Part shown: in pieces, positions 52,096 to 62,760 of the stretch
Layout: each line of letters opens with the position of its first letter
Numbering within the stretch: the stretch's first letter is position 1
From: Triatoma infestans
Lineage: Eukaryota > Arthropoda > Insecta > Hemiptera > Reduviidae
Assembly (NCBI GenBank): GCA_011037195.1
Contig: JAAEAF010014491.1
Location: forward strand, 1-64,000
Length of the DNA: 64,000 bases
Reading direction: 5' to 3'
Notes under the pieces: generated by a model
What the model saw: only the letters and a program-made list of their open reading frames with translations
Database searches by the model: none
What the model was told of the DNA's origin: nothing
Made by a program: the position numbers and the translations under genes

Positions 52096-52900
52096 ACTAT
52101 TAGAAGAAGCTCATGCTGAGCACTATGATTTAATAATGTATACAGAAGTAAAGTGGCTTAGCAAAAGGAAAGTATTAGATGGTTTTTTTAATTTGATTAC
52201 TGAAATATAAGCATTTTGAACAAAAAAGGGAAGTTTATAATCCTCTTAATGATCTTAATTGGCTATAAAACTTTTTAACGATATTTGTCGAGAAATAAAT
52301 CAGTTTAATTTCGAATTACAAGGTGAAAATGAAATTTGGTAGATATGGTAAGTGCTATTAAAGCATTTAAAGGTGAATTAGGCCCCTGGACTTTGCACTT
52401 TCAAAAAATTTCCTTGACGCAATTTCCACTAATGTCGAAAGTATTTCTCAAAAAACTAATCGATTCTCGAACACGCACATTCATTATTTAGCGAAGTTAA
52501 ATAATGAATTTAATCAAAGATTTCATCAATTTGACGATTTGGAATCGATTTTATATTTCTTTCAAAATCCCATGATTAATGTTGACCATAAGTACTTTAA
52601 GTGCAGAATTAAATTAAGTTAACACGTCAAAAACAGAAAATTTAAAATACAAAATGACGTCGCTTTGAAACCTTTGAACATGGACAAGGTATTTTGGAAA
52701 TTACTTGGATGCGCATAAATATTCAATATTAAAAAATTGTGCACCGAAATTAAAATCTTTCCTTAGGATCGATCTTTTCTAAGTGAAGCCACATTTTCTT
52801 CAATGCAATTTATTAAAAATAAGTTTAGAACACGACTTACGGATGAAAATTTGAACGGTTGTTTAAGAATCAAACTATCAAATTTTTCAAACAAAACACG
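52096..52900 (+). pseudogene. hAT transposase, C-terminal part (GTF2IRD2/ZBED-like)
   Basis: Plus frames: LEEAHAEHYDLIMYTEVKWL, SKRKVLDGFFNLITEI (52096-52210), AIKLFNDICREINQFNFELQ, SAIKAFKGELGPWTLHFQ (52260-52400), and at 52767-52890 an intact run DRSFLSEATFSSMQFIKNKF, RTRLTDENLNGCLRI. This is the dimerisation-type C-terminus of hAT transposases of the group that gave rise to GTF2IRD2-like and FAM200-like proteins. Several stops and shifts; the DNA-binding N-terminus is not recognisable. Confidence 0.82.
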
Positions 52901-53356
52901 AACGATTGTTTGAGAATCAAATTATTGCCCTGATTTTGAATAATTGTGTCAAGAAACGCAATCTCAACTTCCACAACAAGAGGATAATAGTTTATTATTC
53001 TAATTAAAATACAATATATTATTATATCATACGCTTTAATTATGTCTATTTATTTAATCCTATTATCTGCTGCTTGTTATAATATTTCCAGCTGGGATAA
53101 TCAATATGTATAAAAAACAATGTTAAAAAAAAATTAATATTTGAAAATTCAAATTTTCTATAAATAATAATTATAGAAAACAATGTTATTAATTAATTTT
53201 CGAATAATAAAAAACAAAAATTACATAAGGTAGGGATTCAAACCAATATGTTGGATCTAAAAAAAGTCTGTCCTATCTGTATATATCCTTGCGCCCGCGA
53301 AACGTATGAAAATTTTCTTCATTGCACAGTTGCTTTCAAGAAGGTTGGCCACCCTG

Positions 53357-53630
53357 CTCTAAAGTATCACTTCACTATAAATATGGTTTTACCACCTACA
53401 TGATATTAATACACAATGAAAGCACTGATAGAATTACAAATTAGAAGAAATTCGGTTAACCGGAAAAGCGATTTTAAAGAATAGGCTTTGAGCTTTTTGG
53501 AATTTTCTCGAAAACAGTTACAATGATTTTCTTTAAACTTGGAATGCTTGCTGCTTAGATAGAACCGTATCCCTTTTATCTGAAACATTTGATTGAACAA
53601 ATTAATTTTACAGGATTATTGGATATATGG
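53357..53630 (-). mobile_element. family P (minus), outer part right of hAT
   Basis: Continues the copy at 50650-51155: CTCTAAAGTATCACTTCACT, GAAGAAATTCGGTTAACCGG, TCTCGAAAACAGTTACAATG and GATTTTCTTTAAACTTGGAA, a second inverse module. The 5' end is missing. Confidence 0.9.
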
Positions 53631-54400
53631 CAGTTTAAATTTAAATTTGCACAAGCTTTGTTGTTCTAATTAAAGTCGGTCAATTAGAACTGTTTCTTTA
53701 ATGATGTCAGACAATAAATATATTTGCAATTACAGAAAGGAGTGAAAGGTTTATCCAATGAAAAGAAATATCAGTTAACGTCAGACCTCATTCAGTGAGG
53801 TCAATAAGTCCTACGATGAATTTTCACCTTTAAAACGAAGTAGTAAGCCAGCTGCATGATGCAAGAATGCACTCATAGCGAACCTCTCTAGTTTCTTATA
53901 AGAAATTAGTTTTAGATCGTTGGTTTTTACAATGTGGTTTTTCCCAACAGAAATTACTAGATGTTATAAAACGATGCTATAAAAGTCAAGTTGCCATTTA
54001 AGTATTCCATTTGAAATCTATATCCAATAAAAGGACGTCATCACTTTCTAATAACAAAAACCAACATAAAAAAAATAATCACTGAAAGTGTAACACAAGA
54101 ATGACTACTTTCTAGTTAATAATAATAAAAAAAAGTTGCTCTCTGGTAATGATAATTATTTACTAATTTATATTATTACAGTTTAAATGCAGGTTAAATA
54201 AAGTAAAGTATACTGAAATCATTAAGTGTAGTTTTCGAATAAAAATTCTAAGGCAAAAAAACAGTTGCCAAACATTATCTTCAATTTTCCAATAACGCAG
54301 CAAATTTTTCGACCGGCACCAAAGATACATTATATCCCGTATAGAATGCCTAACATTCTTTTATCTAATTTACAATATTGGAAATTACTTGCGTAAAAAA
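53631..54400. other. AT-rich interval
   Basis: No gene or recognised repeat. It may include the decayed 3' end of the BEL/Pao element to its right. Confidence 0.35.
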
Positions 54401-54639
54401 ATTGCGCTTCATATATCTAACCAAATATTACGTGGCCACATTTCCTCCTCTAGAACATAGTCCAGTCCCTTCTATTATTCAGACTCGACAAGGTGATAAG
54501 CATAGCATTCCCTTGAAGGGGAGATCTGAGAGTTCTATTACCCGCGGTACATGTCCCCCTGTCAGCAATCCTAATCATCCTTCTTATCACTTTTTCCCTC
54601 TCAGTCTACTCCTCACAAAAATTAAGTGAACTTCTCCCC

Positions 54640-55380
54640 CTGGATCTAAGCTTAAGACAGTCCATTGAATCTGTCCATGAGGTTTGTTAGGGCGTTTGAC
54701 CAAAAACAAAAACCATCTCGAATATAATCTAGTTGACGAGCTCTAATTAAGGCAGCTAACAATTCTATCCTTGGAATGGGTTAGTTCCTTCATTGGAGTA
54801 ACCCTATTTACCACCACTAATTCGCCTTTGGAACACCGTTAATTCCAGTAACCATTAATTCATCTTTGGAACACCATTAAAAATCCTTTTCAGAAAACCA
54901 CAATAGTAAAAGCCCTTTTGCTTGCATCATAGAACTCATAAAGTGAAATATCTTCCCCACCACCAATATGTAGTTTTATTTCAATTTTCTTAAGGAAATA
55001 AAAACTTCACAACCAAATTTCAAAAGGTTTCCTGATGTCTTTCTCTAAACGTTCATCTCAATCTATATTCCAGGTTCAAAGCTCTTGAACTTTTATCTGC
55101 ATGGACATTGGCATTGAAACTCCACCTGAATCGAAAGTACGTTATGTCGTGGACTGTCTTCGTCATATCCTCCCAAAAATGAGAATCCATTGCTGCCACG
55201 AATACAGATTGAATTCTAAGATGTCCTTCTACCGCTCGCTTTATTTCAAGAAATATCGTATCATGGGGAAAGTTTTGGCCATTCCATGTATCGAAGTTCG
55301 AATCCTGCCATCAATACTATTTTCCGAGAGGGTGAATTCCTCAACCTCTTCTATCCATCAAGACTAATTGTTAAAATTAT
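54640..55380 (-). pseudogene. BEL/Pao retrotransposon RNase H region
   Basis: Minus-strand frames give ISLYEFYDASKRAFTIVVF (about 54965-54905), RVTPMKEL then PIPRIELLAALIRARQLDYI (about 54810-54716) and WTDSM (about 54665). The trio DASxxAF, TxPRxELLAA and WTDS is characteristic of the BEL/Pao RNase H. A 39-bp direct duplication (GGTGTTCCAAAG words near 54815 and 54865) disrupts the middle. Neighbouring stretches to about 54400 and 55380 are probably more of the same element but were not resolved. The small frames at 54378 and 55101 on the plus strand are shadows. Confidence 0.7.
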
Positions 55381-55865
55381 CAACTTGAAGATCAAAAACA
55401 AATGCAACTTAGACTTCTTTTGGAATAAGCGAATGAGCAAATATTCCAAATGATAATCAGTAGTAGGTCCGAAAAGAAAAGGTTTACAGTTAACTGAAAA
55501 CCGACCTAGGTTTGTTGCAGAACTTGTATGTTACTCACATCTCATTTTTGTATGTTGTTCACAGAAACGTTTAGTACTTTCTATGATCCGGATAGACAAT
55601 GATTTGCCTCCATTTTAATCCAATCCTGCAAAATATAATCATATTCCCTGTGGTTCAAACTTCAACTTGATCAAACAGTAATCTCTCAACTGGATTGCAA
55701 CTGTAGTGGAAGAAAGAAATGCATAGTTTTGAAAAATAGTTTAGTGAATTTTGACAATATTTAAGTGAAGCAGTTTTGGAAAATAAATAGTGAATTCACC
55801 TTCAAAAAGAGTGTATTTAGAGTCAGGTACTAAAATATAAGGTCATTGCAATTAAAGAAACAAAG
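55381..55865. other. unresolved, probably BEL/Pao flank
   Basis: No clear motif. Several protein-like but broken minus frames. Confidence 0.3.
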
Positions 55866-56351
55866 GCACAAGAAACCGTTAGGCCAACTCTTTTGCAAGA
55901 GAAAATCCCACCGCTGCCACCAATGAAATGTGTTTGGTGTGTTGTTGTTGTATGTTTGTAGTAGCACGAGCGGTTTAGTAAAAGGGCTTGTAAGTATATA
56001 TGTTTAAGAGTGAAGTATTAGTAATAAGAACGTAGTCACCACTGCTAACAATAAATATATTCTATTAAAATAATAACTACAAGTTAGTTGCAAGATATTA
56101 TTAACTTATTAATATGCACTGATGCTAGAGAGAGCGAAATACAAGTGTTCTGCTTCGGTGTCTGCAACCAAACGGTATCTTAATAAATGATCTAGATAAA
56201 GGCAAATCTCTATCACTGGCATGAGTTTAAGAGAGCGATTCCTGAAGCAATTGTTCTGGCTTTGAAAGCAGAATGCAGACTGTTCCAAGAATGCCCTGCT
56301 CTAGCGGGGGATTTTCTCTTACAAATGAGTTGGCCTAACGGATTCTTGTGC
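55866..56351. mobile_element. 486-bp element with ~49-bp inverted ends
   Basis: Left end GCACAAGAAACCGTTAGGCC then AACTCTTTTGCAAGAGAAAA; right end read inward GCACAAGAATCCGTTAGGCC then AACTCATTTGTAAGAGAAAA, and both go on with TCCC. Four or five mismatches in about 49 bp. No convincing target duplication. Just inside the left end, TTGGTGGCAGCGGTGGGATT (minus strand) resembles the spacer next to the LTR at 29590, so this may be an LTR fold-back rather than a DNA MITE. Confidence 0.75.
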
Positions 56352-56429
56352 AAACTTTATATTTATAATCAACATGATAGTTATTTGTTTATATTAAATG
56401 TAATAAATAAAAAAAAAAAACAAGCTTGA

Positions 56430-56920
56430 ATAAACTTCCGGTTAACCGATTTTCTTCAAATTTGGAATTCTTTCGATGCTTCTATGAGTTAATACTCATA
56501 TAAATATGAGTAAATGATATTAATATATTATGTAGGAGGTATTACCATCTATTATACTAAAGTGGTACTTTAGAGGGGAGCTTAATGCATCTGTTCCCTC
56601 AGAACCCCTAAAAAGTCAATTTTCCCAAAAAAATGTTAGAAATAAAAGTAATAGTATTTACTGGTGTAGATAGTATTTACTGGTGTAGATAGTATTTACT
56701 GGTGTAGATAGTATTTACTGGTGTAGATAGTATTTACTGGTGTAGATAGTATTTACTGGTGTAGATAGTATTTACTGGTGTAGATAAGAAGTTTAAAAAG
56801 AATCGTTGCAGAGAATTACGAAAAACTGGGGAAAAAAAATTCAGTAAAGTCGCACTTCCGTTGATGGATTTTGCCCAAAATCTTCGTGTCAAATGTGGTG
56901 GTAGTACCTAATAAACGAAG
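56430..56920 (+). mobile_element. family P with expanded internal tandem array
   Basis: Module starts at 56435 (ACTTCCGGTTAACCG) and 56857 (CACTTCCGTTGATGG). Between them the usual GTGTAGATAGTA word has expanded into seven 19-bp copies. It ends abruptly at TACCTAATAAACGAAG, where a mariner remnant starts. Confidence 0.9.
56653..56785. repeat. 19-bp tandem array (7 copies)
   Basis: Seven perfect copies of AGTATTTACTGGTGTAGAT (133 bp), derived from a family P module. Zero divergence means a very recent expansion. Confidence 0.98.
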
Positions 56921-56924
56921 GTAA

Positions 56925-57400
56925 GTCCACTAGTAAACTGCACTGTGGAAGAAGAGCGTTCAGTGATAGATATAGCTTCTGATTTCCGAGAGGGTGAAAC
57001 CTACTGAAATCATTCCCGAATGAATAAGGTTCGTGCTAACAATACTTTTCAAATAAATTGGTTTGATCAGTTTAAAAATGGCCAAACAAGTAGGTCTAAT
57101 TTGCAACGTCCGGGGCGATCCAAATTTGAGGTATTAACTAGTAAAATTACGAGAGATGAAACTGGCTGGTAAATGTAGAGAAGTGACACAAGCCTGCAGA
57201 ATATTCTTCAGGGGAGTACCGCCGTACAGTCTGACCGCCGTACAATTCGTGTTATCTGATTTCTTTCTCCCTCAAGGAGTCATTACGTGACGTCAAGGTT
57301 CACAACAAATGAAGAAGTGAAAACAAATGTGCAAAAGTGGCTCACACTTCCAGAGAAAGATATTTTTATCTGTCCCAACATACAAAAATCTAGTCTTAGT
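56925..57400 (+). pseudogene. mariner-like transposase remnant
   Basis: The helix-turn-helix part shows INWFDQFKNGQTSRSN and LQRPGRSKFEVL (about 57053-57140). Further on, FTTNEEVKTNVQKWLTLPEK (about 57295-57360) matches the mariner C-terminus. The catalytic middle is deleted. It sits at the broken end of a family P copy. Confidence 0.6.
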
Positions 57401-58105
57401 GAGATTTATTTATTAATACACAGTATAGATAAAATGCAACTTCCAAAAATTTGATATTATTAGAATTTCATATTTTCGCAGTAATCGGTAATTTTCTTTT
57501 TTCACAAGACAAACGAACGAAATTTGTGTTTATTGCATTACAAGTAAAATCAGGAGTAGTCAAATCAGTTAACAGGTTAAATAGTAATACTTTGTCCTGC
57601 ATTGATTAGCAAATATTAGTTTAATCAAGAGATATGCACTATATTTATATAGTGTTGCATTTTAAATGCATTAAACAAGCAAAAGTTTGTGTCATCATGA
57701 CACCAATATACAGCTTAGTTGGCAATTTAAACAGACAAAAATACAAACAGTTCGTTCTCATACGCTCACCCACTCTACCGCACTACTTTGTTGTTTTTAG
57801 AAATAAATTTTCCTCCACGCTTATAATGAATGTATACTCCCCTAGAATTTATATAATTTAATTTCCCTTGCGGAAAACAGTATAGCAAAAGTATTAATTA
57901 CCTTTTATTTATTTGTTACATATATATATATTATATGTATATATGGGTGTGTTTTTGGATATTTATAACTTCCAAGAAATATACACTGCTCAAAATTATA
58001 TTTTGTTAAAACTGCCGTCTGTTGCGGACTCTGTCAAGCAACACATCTGACCATCATGGTTTTTTTTTGGAATACTTCCGTTTATTATATAAATTCTAGA
58101 AATAT
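57401..58105. other. AT-rich interval
   Basis: No gene. The 75-codon plus frame at 57634-57861 has no motif. (TA)n at 57920-57945. Confidence 0.4.
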
Positions 58106-58109
58106 ATTA

Positions 58110-58560
58110 TTTCTCAGAAGCTCACGGAAATCAAATAATTCTTAAAAAGCTCACGTAAAAATGTTCCAAATAAAGTCAAAAGGCTTAATATTTGTTTGGT
58201 CAGTAGGCAATGTTTACTGAAAATTGTTGGAGCGGTAATTTTCAAGAAAAATGCGACAATCTGAAAAAGAAAAAAAAACTTTCAGAAAGGCACACTTCCG
58301 GTTAAGAAATTGATGGTGAACATAGTAATGGATGCTTTGGCTGTACCTTATCGCAATATCAAGTGCTTTCTTTAATTGTTCGTTATTGAGATATTGTTGC
58401 ACAGAAAACACAAATAAACACCTAGACCGTACACTAAAACCTTTTTTTTTTCCGTATTTCTAGAATCTTAAAGCAGCTATTTTCGGATGAACACTGATTT
58501 TCAAAAGTGCTTTGATTACGATCGCAATACTTCCTCTTCCCAGCAGTATGAGAGAAAGCA
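58110..58560 (+). mobile_element. family P, 5'-truncated
   Basis: ATGTTCCAAATAAAG, TTGTTGGAGCGGTAATTTTC, CACACTTCCGGTTAAG, a degenerate ACACAAATAAACACC tract, GATCGCAATACTTCCTCTTC and AGTATGAGAGAAAGC. Confidence 0.82.
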
Positions 58561-58623
58561 AACAAAAAACCTAGGTTTTGTTTCCAAACAAATCTACTGG
58601 GAAACCGAAATTAAAGGCATAAT

Positions 58624-58733
58624 CAGAGACATTTTCCGGGGTCATCAAATATGACCACAGAATGAAGCAGGCTACCACGGAAAATGTCCCTGATGCTTTC
58701 CAGCTCTGCGGAACCACCAACCACCACAACAAA
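58624..58733 (+). mobile_element. 110-bp structured insertion with 12-bp target duplication
   Basis: Bounded by perfect TAAAGGCATAAT repeats (58612-58623 and 58734-58745). The first 70 nt form a nested hairpin: TCAGAGACATTTTCCG pairs with CGGAAAATGTCCCTGA (16 bp, one G-U or mismatch), and the loop contains GGTCAT-CAAAT-ATGACC. A single-stranded tail CCACCAACCACCACAACAAA ends at the duplication. Long target duplications plus an A-rich tail suggest retroposition of a small structured RNA. I could not identify the parent RNA. Confidence 0.65.
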
Positions 58734-58829
58734 TAAAGGCATAATAATTATTTATTTAAAACTAACAACGTTCAGATAAATAGATATTAAATTAGGATTC
58801 AACACTTCACAAATGGGTATCCAGGTTAG

Positions 58830-58955
58830 ACATTCATACATATACCTGAGGAGGACTAATCTAAAAACTGATTTTTCTGGCTCAGAGGACTCATAACATA
58901 TATCTCTGACGAAAATTCAATTTTGAAACTATGACACGACCCCAATACTCACACC
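58830..58955 (+). mobile_element. family P 3' end, degraded
   Basis: CATACATATACC tract, CTAAAAACTGATTTTTCTGG, AGAGGACTCATAACATATAT, CTCTGACGAAAATTCAATTT and GACACGACCCCAATACT follow the 3' end order. Confidence 0.65.
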
Positions 58956-59559
58956 ACACAGTCAGCCATAACTGAAAATATAAAGTATGATATCCAAGTA
59001 GTTTTGCGAACTGATTTTTCTCTGAATCCAGTCACCCGTGTAATAAAATAAGATAAATCCTTTATTGGATTGTCATTCTATTATATATATATAAACCTAT
59101 ATCTATAACTATCTCTATATATAACTATATGAGCACAGCAAAAACGTAACTCATATAACAAAATACTCCCTACAACAAATCATACTCCCTGGAATTTTGT
59201 CATGTCACAGTTCAAATTTTTTACTTATTTTATCCGTAAATGCCCAATCTGCCAGAACTTTGTGTGGTGTGTGTGCGTGAACTCAAAACTACACACAGCA
59301 CAAAAAAAGACTGAAATAAAACTATCACCCGACTATCTTTAACAGTCTCCATGAATTTAAAGGACTTCAATAATTTATTTATTAAATAGGTAGTAAGAAT
59401 TGCCATTTCAGATGGAAGCTATAAACATGTCATTCTTGTAGAACTCCTTCAAAAATGAATTCACCTGGAATTGTGTTTCAAAACGAAGTGCATGCCTATA
59501 TATATAATCTATTTTTGGAATGCCTATATATATACTTTGATATGTATTTACTTTATTTT

Positions 59560-59895
59560 GAAATATGAATATACTATTTTTGGAAAAATCGCAACAAAAA
59601 GAAACTCTACAAGTCCTTTCCCCTGACGCGACTATTCAACGTTCGTAACAGATCCTATGGAGGATCTAAAATTTGAGTTAATTTTTTTATTTTTGAGGTA
59701 ATTAGTTAAAAAAAAGAAAAAAAGTCAACCATAAAAAAACATACACCCACAATACATCTCTAATCATGAACCTCAAAAACACCCCCTTACAATACATCCC
59801 TAATCATGAACCTCAAAAACGTATTAAAATTTCTAAAGTTTGCCATGACCGAACTATTTTCTCTCAGTACGAGTACAAGAGAAAGTTAACAAAAA
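59560..59895 (+). mobile_element. family P, 3' portion with internal duplication
   Basis: ATTTTTGGAAAAATCGCAAC, a 3' module piece (GGATCTAAAATTTGAGTT), a duplicated ACCTCAAAAAC segment, and the end CAGTACGAGTACAAGAGAAAGT. About 40 bp (CAATACATCYCTAATCATGA then ACCTCAAAAAC) is repeated twice at 59745-59821. Confidence 0.75.
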
Positions 59896-59929
59896 AATGA
59901 AAATGCAAACTTCATAGGGCTTCCAGTTT

Positions 59930-60105
59930 GAAGGTTTCTTTAGAACTTACTATTCTGTAGTTAATTACAAAGTAAACATTCCATAATGAAAATCGTTTGA
60001 GCCGTTTTCCAGAAAATCGGAGAAAACTATAAAAAAGCTAGAAAAATCACACTTCCGGTTGGGTGAACTTTGTCCGAAACCTTCCTAAATGGAATGAAGC
60101 TTAAC
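59930..60105 (+). mobile_element. family P module and 3' module start
   Basis: AGAACTTACTATTCTGT (as at 6768), AATCGTTTGAGCCGTTTTCC, CACACTTCCGGTTGGGTGAA and GTCCGAAACCTTCCTAAATG. It breaks off into a piece related to 38970-39005 (ACGGAAAAATCATAG, then CACTGCGGGCCC). Confidence 0.8.
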
Positions 60106-60160
60106 TATGACGGAAAAATCATAGATCTTATTCAACACTGCGGGCCCAACCACATTTTGT
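60106..60160 (+). repeat. copy of the right flank of the palindromic element
   Basis: TATGACGGAAAAATCATAGA and CAACACTGCGGGCCC resemble TACGACGGATAAAATATTAG and CAGCAATGCGGACCC at 38973-39015. Confidence 0.45.
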
Positions 60161-60585
60161 ACGTATGTTTGATGTATTGTATGTTCTATAAAATGAATTA
60201 AAAAACGAAGCGACCGCATACAGTTCAAACTAATTAATCTGCAGAAGATCCAATACCAAGATTTTGAGAGTTAGGATTCAAATACCAAGAATATTACACA
60301 ACTATACCAAGAATATTCAATATTATTTCTATATAAAATAATGTAACTTACAATACTGGCGGAATGTTGATAAAAGAGAGGCGGCACACTGTATCAGATT
60401 ATAATTACTTTATACACATAATGTTATAAAAGGATTTTGTATGTGATTGCACAAAGGTTGAAAAGGACCGTTCTACTGGAAATAAAATTTATCTTTAACT
60501 TTTTTTTTTATATAAATAATTTTTAAATTATAAAAAAAAAATATCATTTCATTATAGTCATGGATTACAACAGGAAAAAATAAAA

Positions 60586-61370
60586 ACTGAATGAAACATT
60601 CGGACGGCTTTCTCTTACTGCAGTAAATACATAAATAAACATTTTTAATTTTATATATTTTATATATATATATTTTTTAATTTAAGGTGCGCCAACAACT
60701 ATGGTCATTGACGCCCGGAGCCTTCTCAGGGCACTGCGGTATATATAATATATACTATATATATTGTAGCATTCCAAGTTTTTTAAAAAATAATCGCTGA
60801 AACAGTTTCCTAGAGATTAAAAAAAAAACTCCAAAACATATTCTGTAAAGAGTTACTTCCGGTGGGCCGAATGGAGTACTAGCCATTGAAGCATTCTTTT
60901 AATGAAACTACCTTAATATTACTTAGGTGGCAGAATCATAAATTTATACCAAAGTGATAGTGGTACAATCACTGGTTAATGGTGCAGGATCCACAGAAGA
61001 TTTCACAAATCAAATTTTCGAGTGAAATATTTCACATAAAATTGATACGCATGTATATAAATGTAGATGATATACTAAGATTAAAGAAATACTTTGGAGC
61101 CATTGTCGAGAAAACTGCACTTCAAAAATCAGTCAATCTATACTAGCGGTTGCAGCTTTTGGCCAGAAATGCTTTAGTATACGATGCGGTGTTTGAAAAA
61201 AACCTTTAGTATATCAAGTTGGTTTGAAAAAAACAACACATACAGACCAATCGCTAAAAATTTCTCTTTTCGTACTCACGGGGTTTTGAAAAATATATTT
61301 CCAGTTAAAACTCAATTTCGAAACTTTGACACGATTGCAATACTTCCTCTTACAAGATGTAAGTGAAAGT
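60586..61370 (+). mobile_element. family P, complete but diverged
   Basis: 5' end GAATGAAACATTCGGACGGC then TTTCTCTTACTGC; modules with TACTTCCGGTGGGCCGAATG; 3' end CTTCCTCTTACAAGATGTAA, GTGAAAGT. A minus SINE A piece (60682-60742) is inserted near the 5' end. The CA tract is reduced to ACAACACATACAGACC. Confidence 0.85.
60682..60742 (-). mobile_element. SINE A 3' end (minus)
   Basis: AATTTAAGGTGCGCCAACAA, CTATGGTCATTGACGCCCGG and AGCCTTCTCAGGGCACTGCG are the inverse of the SINE tail. Only about 60 bp, a typical 5'-truncated insertion, with TA-rich DNA on both sides. Confidence 0.85.
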
Positions 61371-62079
61371 AAAATAAAAATTTAAATTTTTCAAATATGG
61401 TTATTTTCATGAATATTGTGACAACATGAAAAGCAAAGTTACATTTGGAAGTTTTGTTCAATTTTAGTAAGATTAATAACTTTCATAATTAGGACAAGAT
61501 AACCACAATAATAGGAAACAATGCTGTATCAGATTTCTGAAAGCTCAAACCCTCCGGCCTATTTCCAGGGAAAATTGATGAATGAACTCTCAGATGTCAA
61601 GAAACAGAACACAGTAGACTGGAGAAATTGCTGTGTGTCTGGTTTAGTTTGTAAAGAACATGGAATAAAGAGATAGTGTAACAGTTCAGCAGAGGCTGTA
61701 TGTTTTGAACTTACTGAAGATAGAAATGATTGGAAAATGGTGGACTGTTGTTACGGAATATTATCTGCTTTTATTTGAAATTCTTCCGGAATTGTTGATT
61801 TTGGGCAATTTTGAGGAAGCTGACGTTAAATTTCAATTATTATGTAGGTTTGTTCAATATTATTGGAGGCGGTCTCTCTTTACTAAATATGCCATCCTTG
61901 CTTGGGTGGATTAGGTACAGCCAATACCTTTGTATTTAAGTAAGGGTTAAGCAGAAAATCTAAGTTTACAGAAAATTTGTCATGGTATAATTATATAAAC
62001 TGTAGAGGTCACTGGGGATGTTTTGCATCAGTTTCATTTTTTGTTTGTTTGTTTGCATCAGAACGAAATAAAACATAAC
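61371..62079. other. unassigned interval
   Basis: The plus frame at 61705-61914 (69 codons, FEILPELLILGNFEEADVKF) has fairly protein-like content but no known motif and no splice evidence. Otherwise AT-rich. Confidence 0.3.
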
Positions 62080-62605
62080 TCTGGCGTGAAACATTCACAG
62101 GCTTTCTGCTAATCTAATTAATACAATTCAATCAGGAATTATTTACAACTGCAACATTACAATGTTTAGTTCGCTGGCCATAAAAATGGTATTGGAGATT
62201 TTACTTGTATATCTGAGCGGCCTTACTTGGAGCGCTCTATGTTGACACGAAGAAAGCTTGCGCAAATTTAACTAACTGACAAGACCTCCAACACCCACTC
62301 TAAAAATCATATCAGAATTAAACAAACAAACATGTATCAAATTAAAGTGGTAGGTAGTTATGTGAATAGGTAGTAAACGAAGTTTAAACAAAACCTCGAA
62401 GTTAATTCTCTGTCTGTCTATCTGTCTCCCACTCTCTCTCTCTCTCTCTCACTCTCTCTCTCTCTCACACACACACATACCCAGATCTTTCGCTAAAAAC
62501 ATTTTTTTCGTATTCAGGGGCGCCCAAAACATGTATTTCCGGTAAGAACTCAATTTTAAAAATATGACGATCGCAATACTTCCTTCTACTAGGAGTGAAA
62601 GAAGT
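62080..62605 (+). mobile_element. family P, short complete copy
   Basis: This 526-bp copy has both ends: TCTGGCGTGAAACATTCACA, GGCTTTCTGC..., the 5' body (TGTTTAGTTCGCTGGCCATA, ATCTGAGCGGCC), no CACTTCCGGT module, a TC/CA tract (62430-62480), GTATTTCCGGTAAGAACTCA and the end TTCTACTAGGAGTGAAAGAA. It shows the ends and microsatellite persist when the central modules are lost. Confidence 0.9.
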
Positions 62606-62614
62606 AAAAAGAAA

Positions 62615-62760
62615 TCTGGTCTGTGGAATACCCACACCACCACTCTCTTTTATTGCAAATCTACAAAATCTAAATAGTTCAGATTAAAAAAATATTCCTT
62701 AAAAGTTTTAATTTTTAGTAAATATATAATTCTCTAAATTCTGGCCACACTAGGGGGGTC
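62615..62760 (+). mobile_element. family P 5' end, directly downstream of another copy
   Basis: TCTGGTCTGTGGAATACCCA, CACTCTCTTTTATTGCAAAT and a 5' body AAGTTTTAATTTTTAGTAAA. It starts only 10 bp after the preceding copy ends, head to tail. Confidence 0.7.

Larger units (their letters stand above)
51156..53356 (+). mobile_element. hAT transposon with 8-bp target duplication
   Basis: A 2201-bp element flanked by CTCTAAAG at 51148-51155 and 53357-53364. Ends: CAGACATGGGCAAGTC left, and CAGGGTGGCCAACCTTC read inward from the right. hAT elements make 8-bp duplications and often end CAG(A/G)G. It carries a decayed transposase at 52096-52900, a 19-bp tandem array at 51891-51988 and a later U2/SINE insertion at 51322-51573. 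The sequence on its two sides joins into one continuous family P module, confirming the borders. Confidence 0.93.

Noticed and set aside
62449..62643. Minus frame YRKYMFWAPLNTKK... and the similar plus frame at 50700
   Set aside because: The same peptide words recur only because both read the family P 3' end; frames differ, contain microsatellites and have no start context.
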